From: Mimachlamys varia
Lineage: Eukaryota > Mollusca > Bivalvia > Pectinida > Pectinidae
DNA length: 64,000 bases
Direction of reading: 5' to 3'
Assembly: GCA_947623455.1 (NCBI GenBank)
Contig: OX392532.1
Coordinates: 26,882,792 to 26,946,791 of the forward strand
The position numbers were made by a program, and so were the translations under genes. Positions 47,335-60,249 of this stretch are shown piece after piece; position 1 is the stretch's first letter; each line of letters begins with the position of its first letter. A model generated the notes under the pieces. The model searched no databases and was not told where the DNA came from. It saw only the letters and a program-made list of their open reading frames with translations.

Positions 47335-48180
47335 CTCTGTACGCTACTGACGTATACACAGATAAGTGTACCTACTGTACACCACTGACGTATACACAGA
47401 TAAGTGTACCTACTGTACGTCTGTACGCTACTGACGTATACACAGATAAGTGTACCTACTGTACGTCTGTACGCTACTGACGTATACACAGATAAGTGTA
47501 CCTACTGTACGTCTGTACACCACTGACGTATACACAGATAAGTGTACCTACTGTACGTCTGTACACCACTGACGTATACACAGATAAGTGTACCTACTGT
47601 ACGTCTGTACGCTACTGACGTATACACAGATAAGTGTACCTACTGTACGTCTGTACACCACTGACGTATACACAGATAAGTGTACCTACTGTACGTCTGT
47701 ACACCACTGACGTATACACAGATAAGTGTACCTACTGTACGTCTGTACGCTACTGACGTATACACAGATAAGTGTACCTACTGTACGTCTGTACACCACT
47801 GACGTATACACAGATAAGTGTGCCTACTGTGCGTCTGTACCCCACTGACGTATACACAGATAAGTGTACCTACTGTACATCACTGACGTATACACAGATA
47901 AGTGCACCTACTGTACGTCTGTACACCACTGACGTATACACAGATAAGTGTACCTACTGTACGTCTGTACACCACTGACGTATACACAGATAAGTGTGCC
48001 TACTGTGCGTCTGTACCCCACTGACGTATACAAAGATAAGTGTACCTACTGTACGTCTGTACGCCACTGACGTATACACAGATAAGTATACCTACTGTAC
48101 ATGTACGTCTGTACCCCACTGACGTTTACACAGACGAGTACTTACTGTACGCTGCTGACGTATGTACACAGATAAGTATA
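47335..48180. repeat. 46-bp minisatellite, about 18 copies
   Basis: Unit: CCACTGACGTATACACAGAT, AAGTGTACCTACTGTACG, TCTGTACA. Two units (47341-47400 and about 47860-47900) are 38 bp, lacking GTCTGTAC. Alternation of GCTACTGACG and CACCACTGACG forms marks subfamilies. Repeat-derived frames exist on both strands. Confidence 0.97.
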
Positions 48181-48689
48181 CACATCTGTATGTACTGACA
48201 ATGACGCAGTTCGCGTGATATTGAGTGTGACTGTAGATAACCACTGTAATGGACTCTGTAATGCGCCTGACATCGTCTGCTGCCAAACATTCCTCGGATC
48301 TAGAATAATGTGTGTCATAGCCTAAAAATAGAGCAAGTAGTATATGCATTGTTTATACAATAAAAAACAGATTATAAGTTTCTCATAAAATTATTTTGTG
48401 TCCTTCATTTGTAAACAATCTGTCAGCGAATAACTTGATTGGAAGGATTTCAAGTTACAGACCATCCTCGATATGCCTCATTTTAACCGTACCATACTCT
48501 GGATACTCTAGGGGTATGGTCACCTTCACTTGATGCATCACTGAAATATGTCCTGACTCAGGATACATCACCTTGTGGGTCAGACGAGGATACGTATTTG
48601 ATGCGTGGAAATAATATTGCGGTCGCGTAACGGTTAATTTGACTAGCGGTGAAGTCGCTTGTCGCTTCTCTAAATGTACACAGGCAAAA

Positions 48690-48875
48690 TGTCTTCAGGT
48701 CAATTTGACCTTATAAAATCTTGACCTGAAAATGACCTGAAATTCAGGTAAATTTGACATGAAAAATTCAGGTCAATTTCGGGTAAAAAAATTGACATGA
48801 ATCGACTTTTTTCTCTTTTCATGTCAATTTGACCTGAACATTTTGACCTGATATTTACCTGAATTGACATGAAGA
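48690..48875. repeat. Cluster of short palindromic repeats (CAGGTCAATTTGACCTGA family)
   Basis: TCAGGTCAATTTGACCT, GACCTGAAAATGACCTGAAA, TTCAGGTAAATTTGACATG, TTCAGGTCAATTTCGGG and CATGTCAATTTGACCTGAA recur in both orientations within 185 bp. The centre faces both ways, so the whole can fold as a multi-branched structure. No known class. Confidence 0.8.
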
Positions 48876-49490
48876 TTTTTTTTTCCTGTGTGAATTAATG
48901 ACAAATCTCAGGGTAGCAGAGAACGTACATTTTAGCGTATGGCTAGAGGCAGGTGCCATTTTAAAGTCACTGTCAACATGTGAAGTTAAAAAGGGTGTAT
49001 ACATTCGTTTTTAACATTTGATTATTACAGTTAATTTTACTCTGTATTCCCAATGAAAATATAACTTACTTGGTATACAATGTATCATTGATTGTTTGTG
49101 AGTATTTGTCCCTGATACAAGACTTTTCAAACTCGTATGCATTGGTTGTTTATCTATTTTGGTGGTTATGTTGCAATAACAACACCAGAAATTATCATAA
49201 ATATTAAATTGTCATTTCATTTACATAGTAAAAAAGGGAATCATATGGGGACAGTTTTTTTTTCTCGGAATGTTTTAAAGCCAGTTCTCGAAATATCTTG
49301 GAGAAAATGGTTTTCTTGGAATGTCTCGGGGGCTTTCTCAGAATGTGGTTGGCAGAGTGTGTTTTCCCAGATTACCCTAGGTATGTTTTCTCGGTTATAT
49401 TAAAACAAATGAAATATTAAACCAACGTTCGATATTTTCTTGAAGAGCACTGGTACAATTTTTAAACACCATAGTTTCTGAAGTAATATA
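48876..49490. other. Intergenic, no gene seen
   Basis: AT-rich; the 88-codon frame at 49137-49403 is not recognised. Confidence 0.45.
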
Positions 49491-49976
49491 CAGACCCGTA
49501 CCAAAAGTATGGAAACATGTGCTTGTTTTGCTATACATTCTTTGTATTTCTAATCTTTTTCAAAGAATTTTTCTGACTTAGTTTATGAATCATTTTTTTA
49601 TGAAATTTTATATGCTTATAAAGAAACGTTTTCTGCTTCATCTTATAATACTTTCATTGTTTACCATTGTGTATCACCAAATAAAATCATAATTTATTTT
49701 CAACATCCATTGTTTGGGACGCCATTTTGACGTCATTTTGGTAACGTCATATAGAAAAATGGCGTCACATGGAAATTTTTAGTGTAGATAATTCTGTGTT
49801 GCTCCATAAATAATAATAATGAGAAGAAACTTTTGATATTGCTCTACAAAATATCGAAATATTGTGAAAATCAACCTATAAACAAAGTCAGGAAAAATAA
49901 TTGAAAAAGGTTAGAGATACAAAGAATATAATTACAGTAAAATAAAAATTGTTTCCATATTGAAGGCACGGTACTG
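49491..49976. mobile_element. 486-bp Tc1/mariner-type MITE
   Basis: TA flanks at 49489-49490 and 49977-49978. The left end is CAGACCCGTACCAAAAGTAT and the right end reversed is CAGTACCGTGCCTTCAATAT, both continuing GGAAACA. Similarity between the two arms goes on for about 100 bp (ATTCTTTGTAT, CTAA.CTTTTTCAA, TTTTTCTGAC). The middle holds GCCATTTTGACGTCATTTTG and an inverted AATGGCGTCAC. No transposase. Confidence 0.85.
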
Positions 49977-49978
49977 TA

Positions 49979-51394
49979 TAAACATCCATGCTATTGTGCA
50001 TAATTGAGAGCGGGTAGCTTATATCTTTTTGATCATTATGTGACAACTATAGACGGGGTCTATTTGTTGTACATGTACTTTACTACCAACGAGACGATGA
50101 CAAAGGTGCTCGGAGTTTATTTTGTAGATACATATATTGAAAGGAAATGGATATTAAGCAATGCACTGTGACGTCCGATCTTTATAATTATGATAAAAAT
50201 AACCTTGCAGTGCCACGGGAAATGATCGTACAGCATTTCCAATTTCGAGTGTGCGCGAGACATATTTTCGAATTGAAGCTTTAAAAAGATTAAAATAAAT
50301 TGGATGAGTGACTACTTAGTCAAGACCAAATTAATATTTTCCCACGAAAATTCAATAAACGTGAAGGTATGCCTGTGATAGGGAGATCGATGGCGGTTCA
50401 GAGTTAAATCATTTTAAACAGTGTTTATGGAAATTTTAATTCTCAGTGTTGAGACGGGTTTTGATTTCGGTTTATAGAAGTGGAGACAACTCTTATTCAG
50501 TATTTCGTTATTATCTCCCCTTAAATGCTTTTTGGCATGTGCTGAGTAGTCTATACTTGTTTATAGTTGTCAGAACTTTATTTAGACATTTTTGAAAATA
50601 ACATCTTTATTTTCGTATGCTTGTATGTTTGTAAATTTCTAGCAATGTATGTAAATCCCTGTATGTGCTCCAAAATACAGCAGTGAACATTTCAACGTGT
50701 TTTATAGTATGCCAGTTGAGTACACAGAAATCATATTGTATTGTCTTCAAAGTAACAAACCTTTTGCAAATCGGCACTGAGAAGTTTTTAACCCTTCAGA
50801 ATGTATGTGGTGTATTGCATATAGCAGGATTTATTTATAATCTTGTATATCCGACTTTAATATGATCATAGGCTGCAAGTTTCTCGGTGTATCCTAATCC
50901 GGATTAATGAGAAGTTTTAAATGCTATTCCAATAGTTAGAAGAAAAGGGAACAAATTGGATATTAAATTATCGGTGACAGCGCCATGACGGAAAATATTT
51001 GTCCAGATTTTAATGAAGAGGATACGTTTTTTGAAAGGTGACGTACAATTATATTGATATTTTTTTTGTTCCTGTCATATGTGTCCTTTTTTTATCCGTT
51101 CGTCTGTCCATCTCTCTAAAGCATTAATTTGCCATCTAATTGTTTCGTCACCTGACACCAGGTGCCCATATCCCGACTTAGCTCAATATCAATGCTAATC
51201 GTATGTATTTGTGTTTACATGATATATTGTTGAAAAACAAATTCTCAGCTTTGTTGGAGTTACTTCCCTTCGGACACAAAACGTTGCAATGCACACTGCG
51301 TAATTCGATACACTGCCTAGCGTTAGAAAATATTATGGTCACCTTGAAGACTGACCTGAAAACGCCATTTTATAGAATGTTCTTTAATATATTT
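49979..51394. other. Intergenic, no gene seen
   Basis: No recognised coding block or repeat. Confidence 0.45.
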
Positions 51395-51880
51395 CTATAA
51401 CCTTACCGAATGCCCCAATCCATCTTATAGAATGACCTACATATGTATAACCTTACCGAATGCATACATTCTTCTTATAGAATAAACTTAAATAATTAAA
51501 TTTCAACCTTACCGAATGCCCAAATCTATCATATATAATGACCTACATATTGAATATCCTAGATATTTATAACCTTACCGAATGTCCAAATCCACCTATC
51601 GAATATCCTACATATTTGTAACAAAAAATCTATCCTATAGAATGACACATATATTTATTACCTCTATCTTCTAGAATGGCCTATATATAATTGCCCAAAT
51701 ATATCCTATAGAATGACTTACATATTTATAACCTTACCGAATGCCTAAATCGATCCTTAAGAATGACCTATATATTTATAAATTTACCGAATGTCCAAAT
51801 CCATCCTTTGAAATATCGTACATATTTATAACCTTACCGAATGCCTAAATCGATCCTTAAGAATGACCTATATAGTTATA
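51395..51880. repeat. 50-bp minisatellite, left part
   Basis: Units of about 50 bp: ACCTTACCGAATGCCCAAAT, CCATCCTATAGAATGACC, TACATATTTATA. Diverged, about nine copies, some truncated. It is cut at 51880 by the transposon and resumes at 56335. Confidence 0.9.
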
Positions 51881-52849
51881 AAGGGCCTGTTTCCAAAATG
51901 GCCCCTTCTCTGATTCAAATTTCCTGTTGGTGGTGCATTGCCCATGCCGTTGTGGTCACAAATCTATGAAGTATAAAGATTTAGGTCACTTGGGTTGTTT
52001 TTTATGGCTCCTCAAAGTTGTACCTTTCAGAAGCTGTCTAAGTGTTGATAAAATGTGCATGTTATGTAAAATATTAATGAAAATCTAATCAAATGATAGT
52101 CACCGTAAAGAATACATTCATGGCATGATTGTGACAAACAATCATGTTTCCATTGCGCCATTTGGCTGTTTTATGGAAGAAACAATCTCAAAAATGCCAT
52201 TTTCGATGATAACATTTTAGACACAAAAACTGTGTTTTTTAGAGAATACACCCTTTTATGGGCGTTGGATGCAAACCAATTTTTATCCTATCAAACAGTA
52301 CGTAATATGCTATTGATGAGAGGAAAAATCATCAAAATGTAAGTGGTGGAACATTTTCAAATCTTGGGTTGAATTAGCCTATGGTTGAATTGCCGATTTT
52401 CGACTTTCTTTAGATAATTAACAAAAACACGAGAGTATTTGCTTGGTATGTTGAGAATATGTACACAGATATGAAAAAAAGTGAGAGAAACACTTTTTTC
52501 ATGAAAGAAATCCAAGATGGCTACTTCACAAGTCCCCGTGGTTGAAGACATTGGCTGACAAATAGACAGAACAACACACAAAACGTGTTCCTTATCATTT
52601 TGGTTGGTTTTTGCATTTACGAGAGTGTTCATAGCTACGGGCGATTGTATAATACCTATATTTATAAGTTTGGTGAGTCACATGGTAACGGGGATCTTTC
52701 ATATCGAGCCCCAAACATACTTTTGACATATGACATATGACATTTTGACATGTTGCCGCATGGAAAACTATTTCAAGTTTTATCGGAATTTCTTTACCTG
52801 TGGTTGTAATGGTCGAAGGTTTTCCAGCGCCCTGTAATACCCAAGGTAC

Positions 52850-55136
52850 AATTTTAGTACAAGATACTGGAGATATGCGCACACATTCCCATCGTTCTCT
52901 CTCCAACTGGGCACTGGCAGTAGTAGTATTTTTTTGGGGCCTCATCATCAGATGAAACGGTGAACCGTACCCAAACGTTATATTTCGTTTGGCTTTTGTA
53001 TCGCGAATGTATTTGACATCGGAGAAGGTCTGGGGAGTGCTGGTAAAGCCGCACCTCATAGTCTCCGTCATCACTTAAGGACTCACACAACTAAATAATT
53101 TACTATATGTTATTACTAAGCTTTCGAGCTAATAACTTTAATATTTGAAGTACAACACTTGTGAAAACTGCCTAAATTCACAGATACATACATGACAAAG
53201 GCTTCAAGTGGCATTTAATGAGGAGTTTACTGGCATATTAGCTTGCTACAGGCGTCTGCTTCGGACAACCGGAAATTTACATGTCAAACCAGTGAAATGG
53301 GACGGGAACACCCTCTGACTTTTGACCCCATATCAATCCGCCATCACATATCAAAATCTACCAAAAGTATATATTTTTGTAAAGTTAAATATCTACAGAT
53401 TTCATTCAATGCAGAATAGGTCAACAATTACCTATTTAAATTACCCAGAATCACTGTACTTAGCCGGAATGAATTTTCAGTAGGGACTACAAACGTATGA
53501 AACATTTCGTGATAGACTGATTTAGTTGTGTGAGTCCTTAAATGTTCGGCGATGTAACCAGGAGCCAGAGATATCTGATACGTTCCACACGTAATGGTTC
53601 TCAAGTAATCGAGATCGAGACGGGGAAACAGTACGGAAGATGCATCCATCTTGACAAAATCGGACCTTGCCCGTCTAGATAGATCCGGATCTGTCTTAAC
53701 TCTCTGAGCTAAACCATTCGGTGTTGTCAAAGGTCCTTCATACGTTCAGCCATTAGCCTATCTTTGGCATCTCTCTCTGTAGATCTCTGGTAGATCGGTC
53801 CTCTATAACCATTCAGACAGGCTGTGACGGTTCGAAGCAAAGCCTCAATGACATTGATAAAGCTGTTGGAAGAACGTCCAGTGTTTCAGACGACCATGAT
53901 AGGATTCCACAATCCACCTCGATTTGGTGATAGTTCTGTCAAGATTTGCTTGGACGTCAGAATGTTGACTTTGACCGTGTTTTAGGTATGACGGCATGCT
54001 AGCATTGAGGCCAGAGGCTTCGAGAACTTGTAGGACATCTCTAAAACCTCGGTCAACGACAACATTGTCATCTGGTTGTAGCCAAGTAACTAGCTTGTCC
54101 ATGACATCTTTTGTAATTGTAGCATCATTTTCGCTGCCAGTGAATGGTCCTACTGTGTCCAGAATGAAGCCATCTAGTAAGGCGATGCTCATGAATTTGA
54201 GATAGTTTCTCTTCTTCTGGCTATAGTAGGACATTCTCTGGAGCTTGTGGTTGAAGCTTTTTCTGGATATCAATATAGGTGCCATCTAATATGGCATTGG
54301 CTTTATCTCCAAAAAATGCTTCTGAAAAGACAGTATTGTACCCGAGCAACTGTTCTCTTGTCAAGTGATCCGGCCCTAGCAATTGTGGGTCTATCGATGT
54401 GTCTAATGCCTGTACTATGGAGTGGAAAGTTTTGGACACACTTGACTTGGAAATTCCAAAAGGAGAAGAACACTAACTCCAGGAAATGTCGGTTTTCAGT
54501 TTTACCCAGAACAGTAGTAGAGCATCGTGTGTAGTCTTGGTATATATACCAGATGAAAGATATGGGGAACAGTGCGAGTGGATTTCGAGGAACTGATCTT
54601 TGGACCAACCTGTCGAGGCCATGCATGCCAAGTCATCAAGAGAAGAAAAGCTTATTGCAAACACAGACTGGTTCTGTGAAAGGACGTGCGACACTTCTAA
54701 GAGGTCATTAATGATTTCGGACGATTTTGATGGTAACTAAGATTCAAAGGAACCTCTACCATCAAGGACTACCTCTGTAGACGGATCTAAACCGTTACCA
54801 ATAAGGTGAATGGAGCAGACGCGGGATGAGGTGGGGCACCACAGATTGTGTGAATAGATCAGGTGATGTCTTTGATTTTGTTCCATTTATTGCAAAGGTA
54901 ACAAGACAGAGACAGCATTTTTTGTGTGAAGATGATCCATTCAAAAGATCATGAAGGGTCAGCAACGGCAGGATATGGGACGGGGAGTCGTCTTCTTCCT
55001 CTATTTCCTGGTTCTCCTCGGTTTCAGGTTCGACTGATTTTTGTTCCGAAGATACTTCATGTAGCACTTCTGGCAAATGAGTGCTGGTTCCTTTGCTGAC
55101 AACAATCCTTGTTGCACCAGCGTATCTAGGAGCCAT
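52850..55136 (-). pseudogene. Transposase gene: HTH, DDE domain, SWIM-type zinc finger (decayed)
   Basis: Read on the minus strand. 54694-54221 encodes an N-terminal DDE_Tnp_4-type region with helix-turn-helix FGISKSSVSKTFHSIVQAL and the first catalytic Asp in LDGTYIDIQK; one in-frame TAG lies at about 54474. A one-base slip in an A run near 54255 shifts into 54285-53845, with the second Asp in VVDRGFRDV and the Glu in VESYHGRLKHW. Another shift near 53855 leads to IEALLRTVTACLNGYRGP, and another near 53725 to 53730-53428. A probable intron (about 53428-53076) precedes a SWIM finger, CQCPVGERTMGMCAH, at about 52920-52880. An upstream 114-codon frame starts at ATG 55136. With several lesions, this copy is unlikely to be active. 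Confidence 0.88.
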
Positions 55137-55251
55137 TAATATTGTGAACTATTAACATTGCGTGCACTTCTGTTCTTATTGCCACTACGTTTCTTGAAGT
55201 ATATTTGACAGCCTTCTCCAACACATTTACCCTCTATCTTGAAACAATAAC
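55050..55251 (-). CDS. Cys-rich N-terminal module of the transposon (frame differs from ATG 55136)
   Basis: In one minus-strand frame I read IEGKCVGEGCQIYFKKRSGN, a stop near 55140, then LLDTLVQQGLLSAKEPALIC QKCYMKYLR. The CX4C and CX2C pairs suggest a zinc-binding N-terminus. Further down, CCLC and, one frame over, SRVCSIH could be the two halves of a THAP-like finger. Assignment is tentative because three frames are involved. Confidence 0.35.
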
Positions 55252-56334
55252 GATTGGTTTATGAAGCGTCGATAAAGTAACAAAATAGCAAGCCACCGAT
55301 GATTGCTGTAAACAGCTTATACTTAGTAGTGTGGAACAATTATGCGAAAATGTGTGATAATAACGAATTGATTGATTACTTAGAACAAAATAAAGCATTT
55401 CATATGGATAATCTATCTAATCGATGTGGCGTGGTCGGCAGGCACAAAGAAAGTGAAACAAGTCAGGGTCCCAACCCTGACAGAGCCACAACGCTTTGGA
55501 GATGGGACAATAAAACAAGGAAAGTGAGACAAGAATAGCTAGTGTCGAGTCAATGATTCCGTAGATGTATAGACAAAGACAAGAAGATACGGATAAATGT
55601 TTAAGGTCACACGATCAGAAAATTCAGAAGAGGACAACTTGAGATAGAAAAGTATTCATGTATCAGGGTGTCCTCAGTTTAAATCTTTATATCGATACTG
55701 TTTATTTAGTCGTTTGATATCATAAAACTGTCATGAAAATAATCGCTCTGATATTCAATATAAAATTTTGTATATAATAGACTATATAATAGGGTTTCAG
55801 ACAAGGTTGTTACTCATTTCCCCTTTTCTTTCAATTTACAACCACATTCAGGCGGCGATATGAGAACGTTCCACCACATGGAATTAGCTGATTTTTGGTA
55901 CACATATGAAACAAGTTAAGCTCTATCCGATTTTGTGATGGAAATTTGCATCCAAAACTATATAACGGGAAAAAATTGCAATTTTATGGCATTTTTTTCC
56001 CTAATTGTGTCTCTGCAAGAGCATTTTCATCCGAGAATTTTTTTTTTATGTTTTATGAATAAACACCATGTTTTTGCAAATATTTATCAAAAAAAATTAT
56101 ACTATGTTGCTAATTACAATTTCGAGATGACCTTCTTTTATTTACGACCTTATGTCTTTAAAGCTCAAAATGACAACTTTATAAAAATACATTTTTACTG
56201 AAATTATGATATCCGGGTGTCGGAAAGGTGTAAAATTATTCTTCGGAAAAGAAAAAAACTGTAGTGGAGCTAGATAAGAAATTATACGGGGGCAGGCTCC
56301 TATGGAGAATTAACATTACTGGAAACAGGCCCTT

Positions 56335-56480
56335 TACCGAATGTCCAAATCCATCCTAAAGAATAACTATATATTCATTACTTTAACTATGTAATATTTG
56401 CCTTACCGTATGTCGAAGGCACTCTTACCGTCGAATTCCCCCTTCGACCTTGTAGAACTTTCGACGTAACGGAAAGTTTT
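56335..56480. repeat. 50-bp minisatellite, right part
   Basis: ACCGAATGTCCAAATCCATC continues the array interrupted at 51880, followed by two or three increasingly decayed units with CTTACCG words. Confidence 0.85.
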
Positions 56481-57620
56481 CTTCGCCTTACCGATTCTTT
56501 TATACCAAATCCAGATTTTAGAGTTCCTGTTTAGAAGCGTTTAAGAACAGTTCTTCAGGATGACTAGCTGAAAACTTTACACTGGCAAGCATACTTTGAC
56601 AGTGTGCAGTTTTTAAGACGTTCATCAAATTTTCTTTACTTTATCTCATGTATCACGGCGTTATCTCTCTTGCTTGTCGGCGATGGTCGGTACCAAGAAA
56701 CATAGTACATCATCCACGAGTAGACAATTTTTACTTTATTAATCAAGTATCAACCATTAATTCCCTGGTATTATCGTTCCTAATCATAGAAACACAGGAG
56801 GGCCCCCTATCCCCTTCTCTCAATGGGTAAGCACGAGGAGACGCCTCCTCCGTGACTTTGGTAGCTTCAACTACTTATATGGTCTCCTCTACTCCGCACA
56901 ATCTGTGTTACTGGCAGTCCAAAGTTTATTTTATTCTGATACTCTCAAAGCCCATGATATATGATATGTATAACTAAGTCCCGACACACCGTCTGTTACA
57001 CCGCGATGGAGTGCCAAAGACGAGCGATGTATATTTAGACATCACACTCGCCCTGAATTTCAGAACGTGCTATTCGAACTATGCGAAATCTATTTCAGAG
57101 CTTTTGAAGGCTTGAAAATTAAATTAGTCTGTTTAATAAAGATAGCATACCGCTACTCCTCCAAACTGACACCTGATTTATTGTATTTTCGGCACACATA
57201 AGATGAGTCAAAGTAATTGAAATGTACTTTTTAATTAACGAATTGCCATGGTTACCTTAACCTTCTTTCTATGTCAACGGTTCAGTGCTCTTTGTTGGTG
57301 TAACGTGTTCTGTTGAATGTAAATGGGAATATCATGTACATGTTAATTTGTCTAAGGCTGATATCCTTTTCGTTTTCATTAATTGTAAGAGCAGTATTTG
57401 TTTGATAATCAAATCTGAGTGATATTGAGTGTTTTTATCATTGTACATGTTTCAATATCCAACCCTCATCGGATTCAGACTTTGGTTGGCTGTCTCTCTT
57501 CTCCACATTTTGGTCGTAAAAATGTGCTCTTTTCTTGATTTTGCATTTGTTGATAGTATAAATGACCGTCTTCTTAAATTGGAACTCTTTCGTAAATAAA
57601 GTATATTTCAAAGTGAATTT
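56481..57620. other. Intergenic, no gene seen
   Basis: A 60-codon frame at 56648 runs into a GTAAGC at about 56827, but the peptide is not recognised. Confidence 0.4.
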
Positions 57621-57629
57621 GAAGTCTCC

Positions 57630-58050
57630 ATGCCTCATTAAAGTAGTATACATCCTTAAGTCCCCATGCCACAGTCAAGTAACATATACTCTAAAGTCAT
57701 CATGCAACAGTTAGCAGGCATATACCCTTACGTTTCCGCGCAACATCAAGCAAGCATATATACCCTGATGTCTCTATGCAACAGTAGGCAGGTATACAAT
57801 TATACCCTAACGTCTCCATGCAACAATAATCAAGCATATGCCCTTAACTCTCCATGCAGCAATAGCAGGCATACAATTATGCCCTTAAGCAATAAGCAGG
57901 CATATGCCCTTAAGTCTCCATGCAACAACAAGCAGGCATACAATTATGTCCATAAGTCTCCATGCAATAACAAGCAGGCATACAATTATTTCTCCAAGTC
58001 TCCACGCAACAGGAAGTAAATCCATGCCCTAATGTCTCACGCAACAGTAA
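57630..58050. repeat. ~42-bp degenerate minisatellite, about 10 copies
   Basis: AGTCTCCATGCAACA, ACAAGCAGGCATACAATTAT and GCCCTTA recur every 26-42 bp, with shorter units lacking the ACAATTAT part. The 117-codon frame (NKQAYNY..KSPCN) is repeat-derived. Confidence 0.9.
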
Positions 58051-60245
58051 GGTTGTATGCCATGTGATAGGGATGTGTTTGTCAATAAATTATGAGACAT
58101 GAAAAAAAAATTCATCAGCAGCATGTCATGCTTTCCAATGAAAAAGCTTCACCAGGGCGAATTATTTCGAGTTAGGAGGGGGGCATAAGCGCGAGAGGAA
58201 ACGTTTAAATGATATTTGTAAGTGTTATTAAAACTCAAACCAATTCAATCAGCTGTTTTATGGAAAGAAAAAAATACTGTATTCGATGTTTATAACTGAC
58301 ATAACAATTGGTGCTGTTTAGTACGTAAATTGTATTAATCATGTTACTACAATCACAACAACTCGCTCTTTTACGAAACATTTTGAAGTATTTATCGGGT
58401 AAAACAGATGAAAGTAAGCCTTTTCAGATGTAAACATTCTTTTATCATATCAGTATATGGAATTTTCATTAACAGACGAAGTTTCTTTAATGATACACAC
58501 AAGGAACGTTTTCGAATAATTGAGATATTTTGTGTGTTTTATGTATGTGATCAGCATCAATTACGTGTAGACTGAGTCTTGTGTGCACTTTTAAGCCGAA
58601 CACAAAGACAAATTGGCCCCAAAACGAACATAAAATGGATAAACAAGGATACAGCGCTGATGATAGTATGCCTGTAATAAAAATGGTATTGCTTGCCCTC
58701 CAATCGAGAAATACTGCTTCATATTATCATACATGTATCTTCAATCTTTAAAAGAATTATTTTTTTTCAAAGTATTTTCTTTTCGTTAAAAATGTTCCAC
58801 TTAGCATTAAAATTACACCATACGTCATTTATTTTTATGTGCAGTAAAATAATGTGGAGATTGAAAACGGAGATGGAAAATTAACAGTTAAATTTAACAC
58901 AATACGATAGAACGCCTGATTTTACCGTGTATAAGTTGACAGTGCTGTGCCACGGCTGAGCCAGACACTGATTTAAGTAGGTAATGAGGCTACAGCTAAA
59001 TATTTTGATGAGACATATCTTGTAATCAGCACTTTAATATCCGCGAAAAAATTAAAACATGAAATAAAATGTTCAGTTCTGCTTTTTGTCTGTGGCAGTT
59101 TGTTGGGAAGAAACTTCAGAACTTAAAGATAATTTCGACATAAAACTTTCCCGTCTTTGGCGCCGGACACAAAGCGAGCCGTTGGCAGGAAGCCAATCAC
59201 CCCTAGTAACAGGTGCGCGGGTTGTCACTGCACTTATTCCCAGAAGGTGGCGCTGAGCGTTCGTGGAGAAAATGGACGAAACATGCATCGTAACGCATGT
59301 AGTTGATCCGTATTTTGTATAGAATAACGTGCGTTTGGCGATAATGTACTGGTAGACCCCCGGGTCGGATGGTATTTTCGATGTGCAGCTGCTAATTTCG
59401 TATTGCGTCTGGTCCCCGACGTGCTTTTGAAATGATTGAAATGGCGGGATTTTTATGAAGGAAGAAAAACATAATTTTGCTTCATGTTAAAATTGTAATA
59501 GTAAATTTGGCTGGTATATGTTTTATGAGTTTGTACTTAATATTTTTTTCAAGTTGCAAAATTTAAAATAAATACAGTTGAAAAACATGTAACTTGAAAT
59601 GATTTTATTTCAATTAACAATGAGACAACTGACTAAGTTTTTATACTTATGCAAGGATTAAGAGCTTGAAGGGGTTTTTTCTTCTGAAACTGTTATGACG
59701 TCACGCTCCTCATTGATTGCTTTGTATAGCAGATCATAATATCGACAAGTGTAGTAAGGTTCTCACAGAGATGGTTCACATTTTGTCAACTTAACTACAT
59801 TTAAGTGAACGAATAATACGATTATTAATCACAACAATGTCTTATTTATCCTATTGACATTAGAGCAAACAGTTTTGAATCTAAGGTTTTGTTGTCGATA
59901 ATGGCGTGAATCAAAATTTAGAAAATTCCAGTGTTGTACGAATATTTGGCGCCGTTTCATGTTTTTGTGACGTCAATGTTTGGGTTGTTCAAACTATACA
60001 TCACGATACTGGCGAATCAACTTAATTGGATATCAGATTTTATTAAGATTCTATCTATGTTAAACTACAAGTCTAAATTACCTTCATAAAATCCACGTGC
60101 GATCGGGTAAACAAATATGGCAACCAGTTACATCCGCTTCGAACACAATTTCCCATGATGCATTTGATGAAGCTATTGATAACTCTGTCTCTCAAGAGAA
60201 CCCTCATGTTTTAGCTTTTCTGTCAACTGGATACTTAGCATTTAG
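58051..60245. other. Intergenic, no gene seen
   Basis: No coding block recognised. 59073-59288 is less AT-rich and open on the minus strand for 71 codons without a known motif. Confidence 0.45.
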
Positions 60246-60249
60246 TTAA

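Larger units (their letters stand above)
51881..56334 (-). mobile_element. 4.45-kb DNA transposon with DDE/SWIM gene
   Basis: Terminal inverted repeats AAGGGCCTGTTTCCA at 51881-51895 and its exact reverse complement at 56320-56334, with TA on each side (51879-51880 and 56335-56336) as the probable target duplication. The same 50-bp minisatellite flanks both sides, fixing the insertion boundaries independently. One minus-strand transposase gene lies inside; about 700 bp at the left end and 1.1 kb at the right end are non-coding. Superfamily inferred from the DDE_Tnp_4-like domain (ISL2EU/IS4EU or Harbinger-related); not confirmed. Confidence 0.92.
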
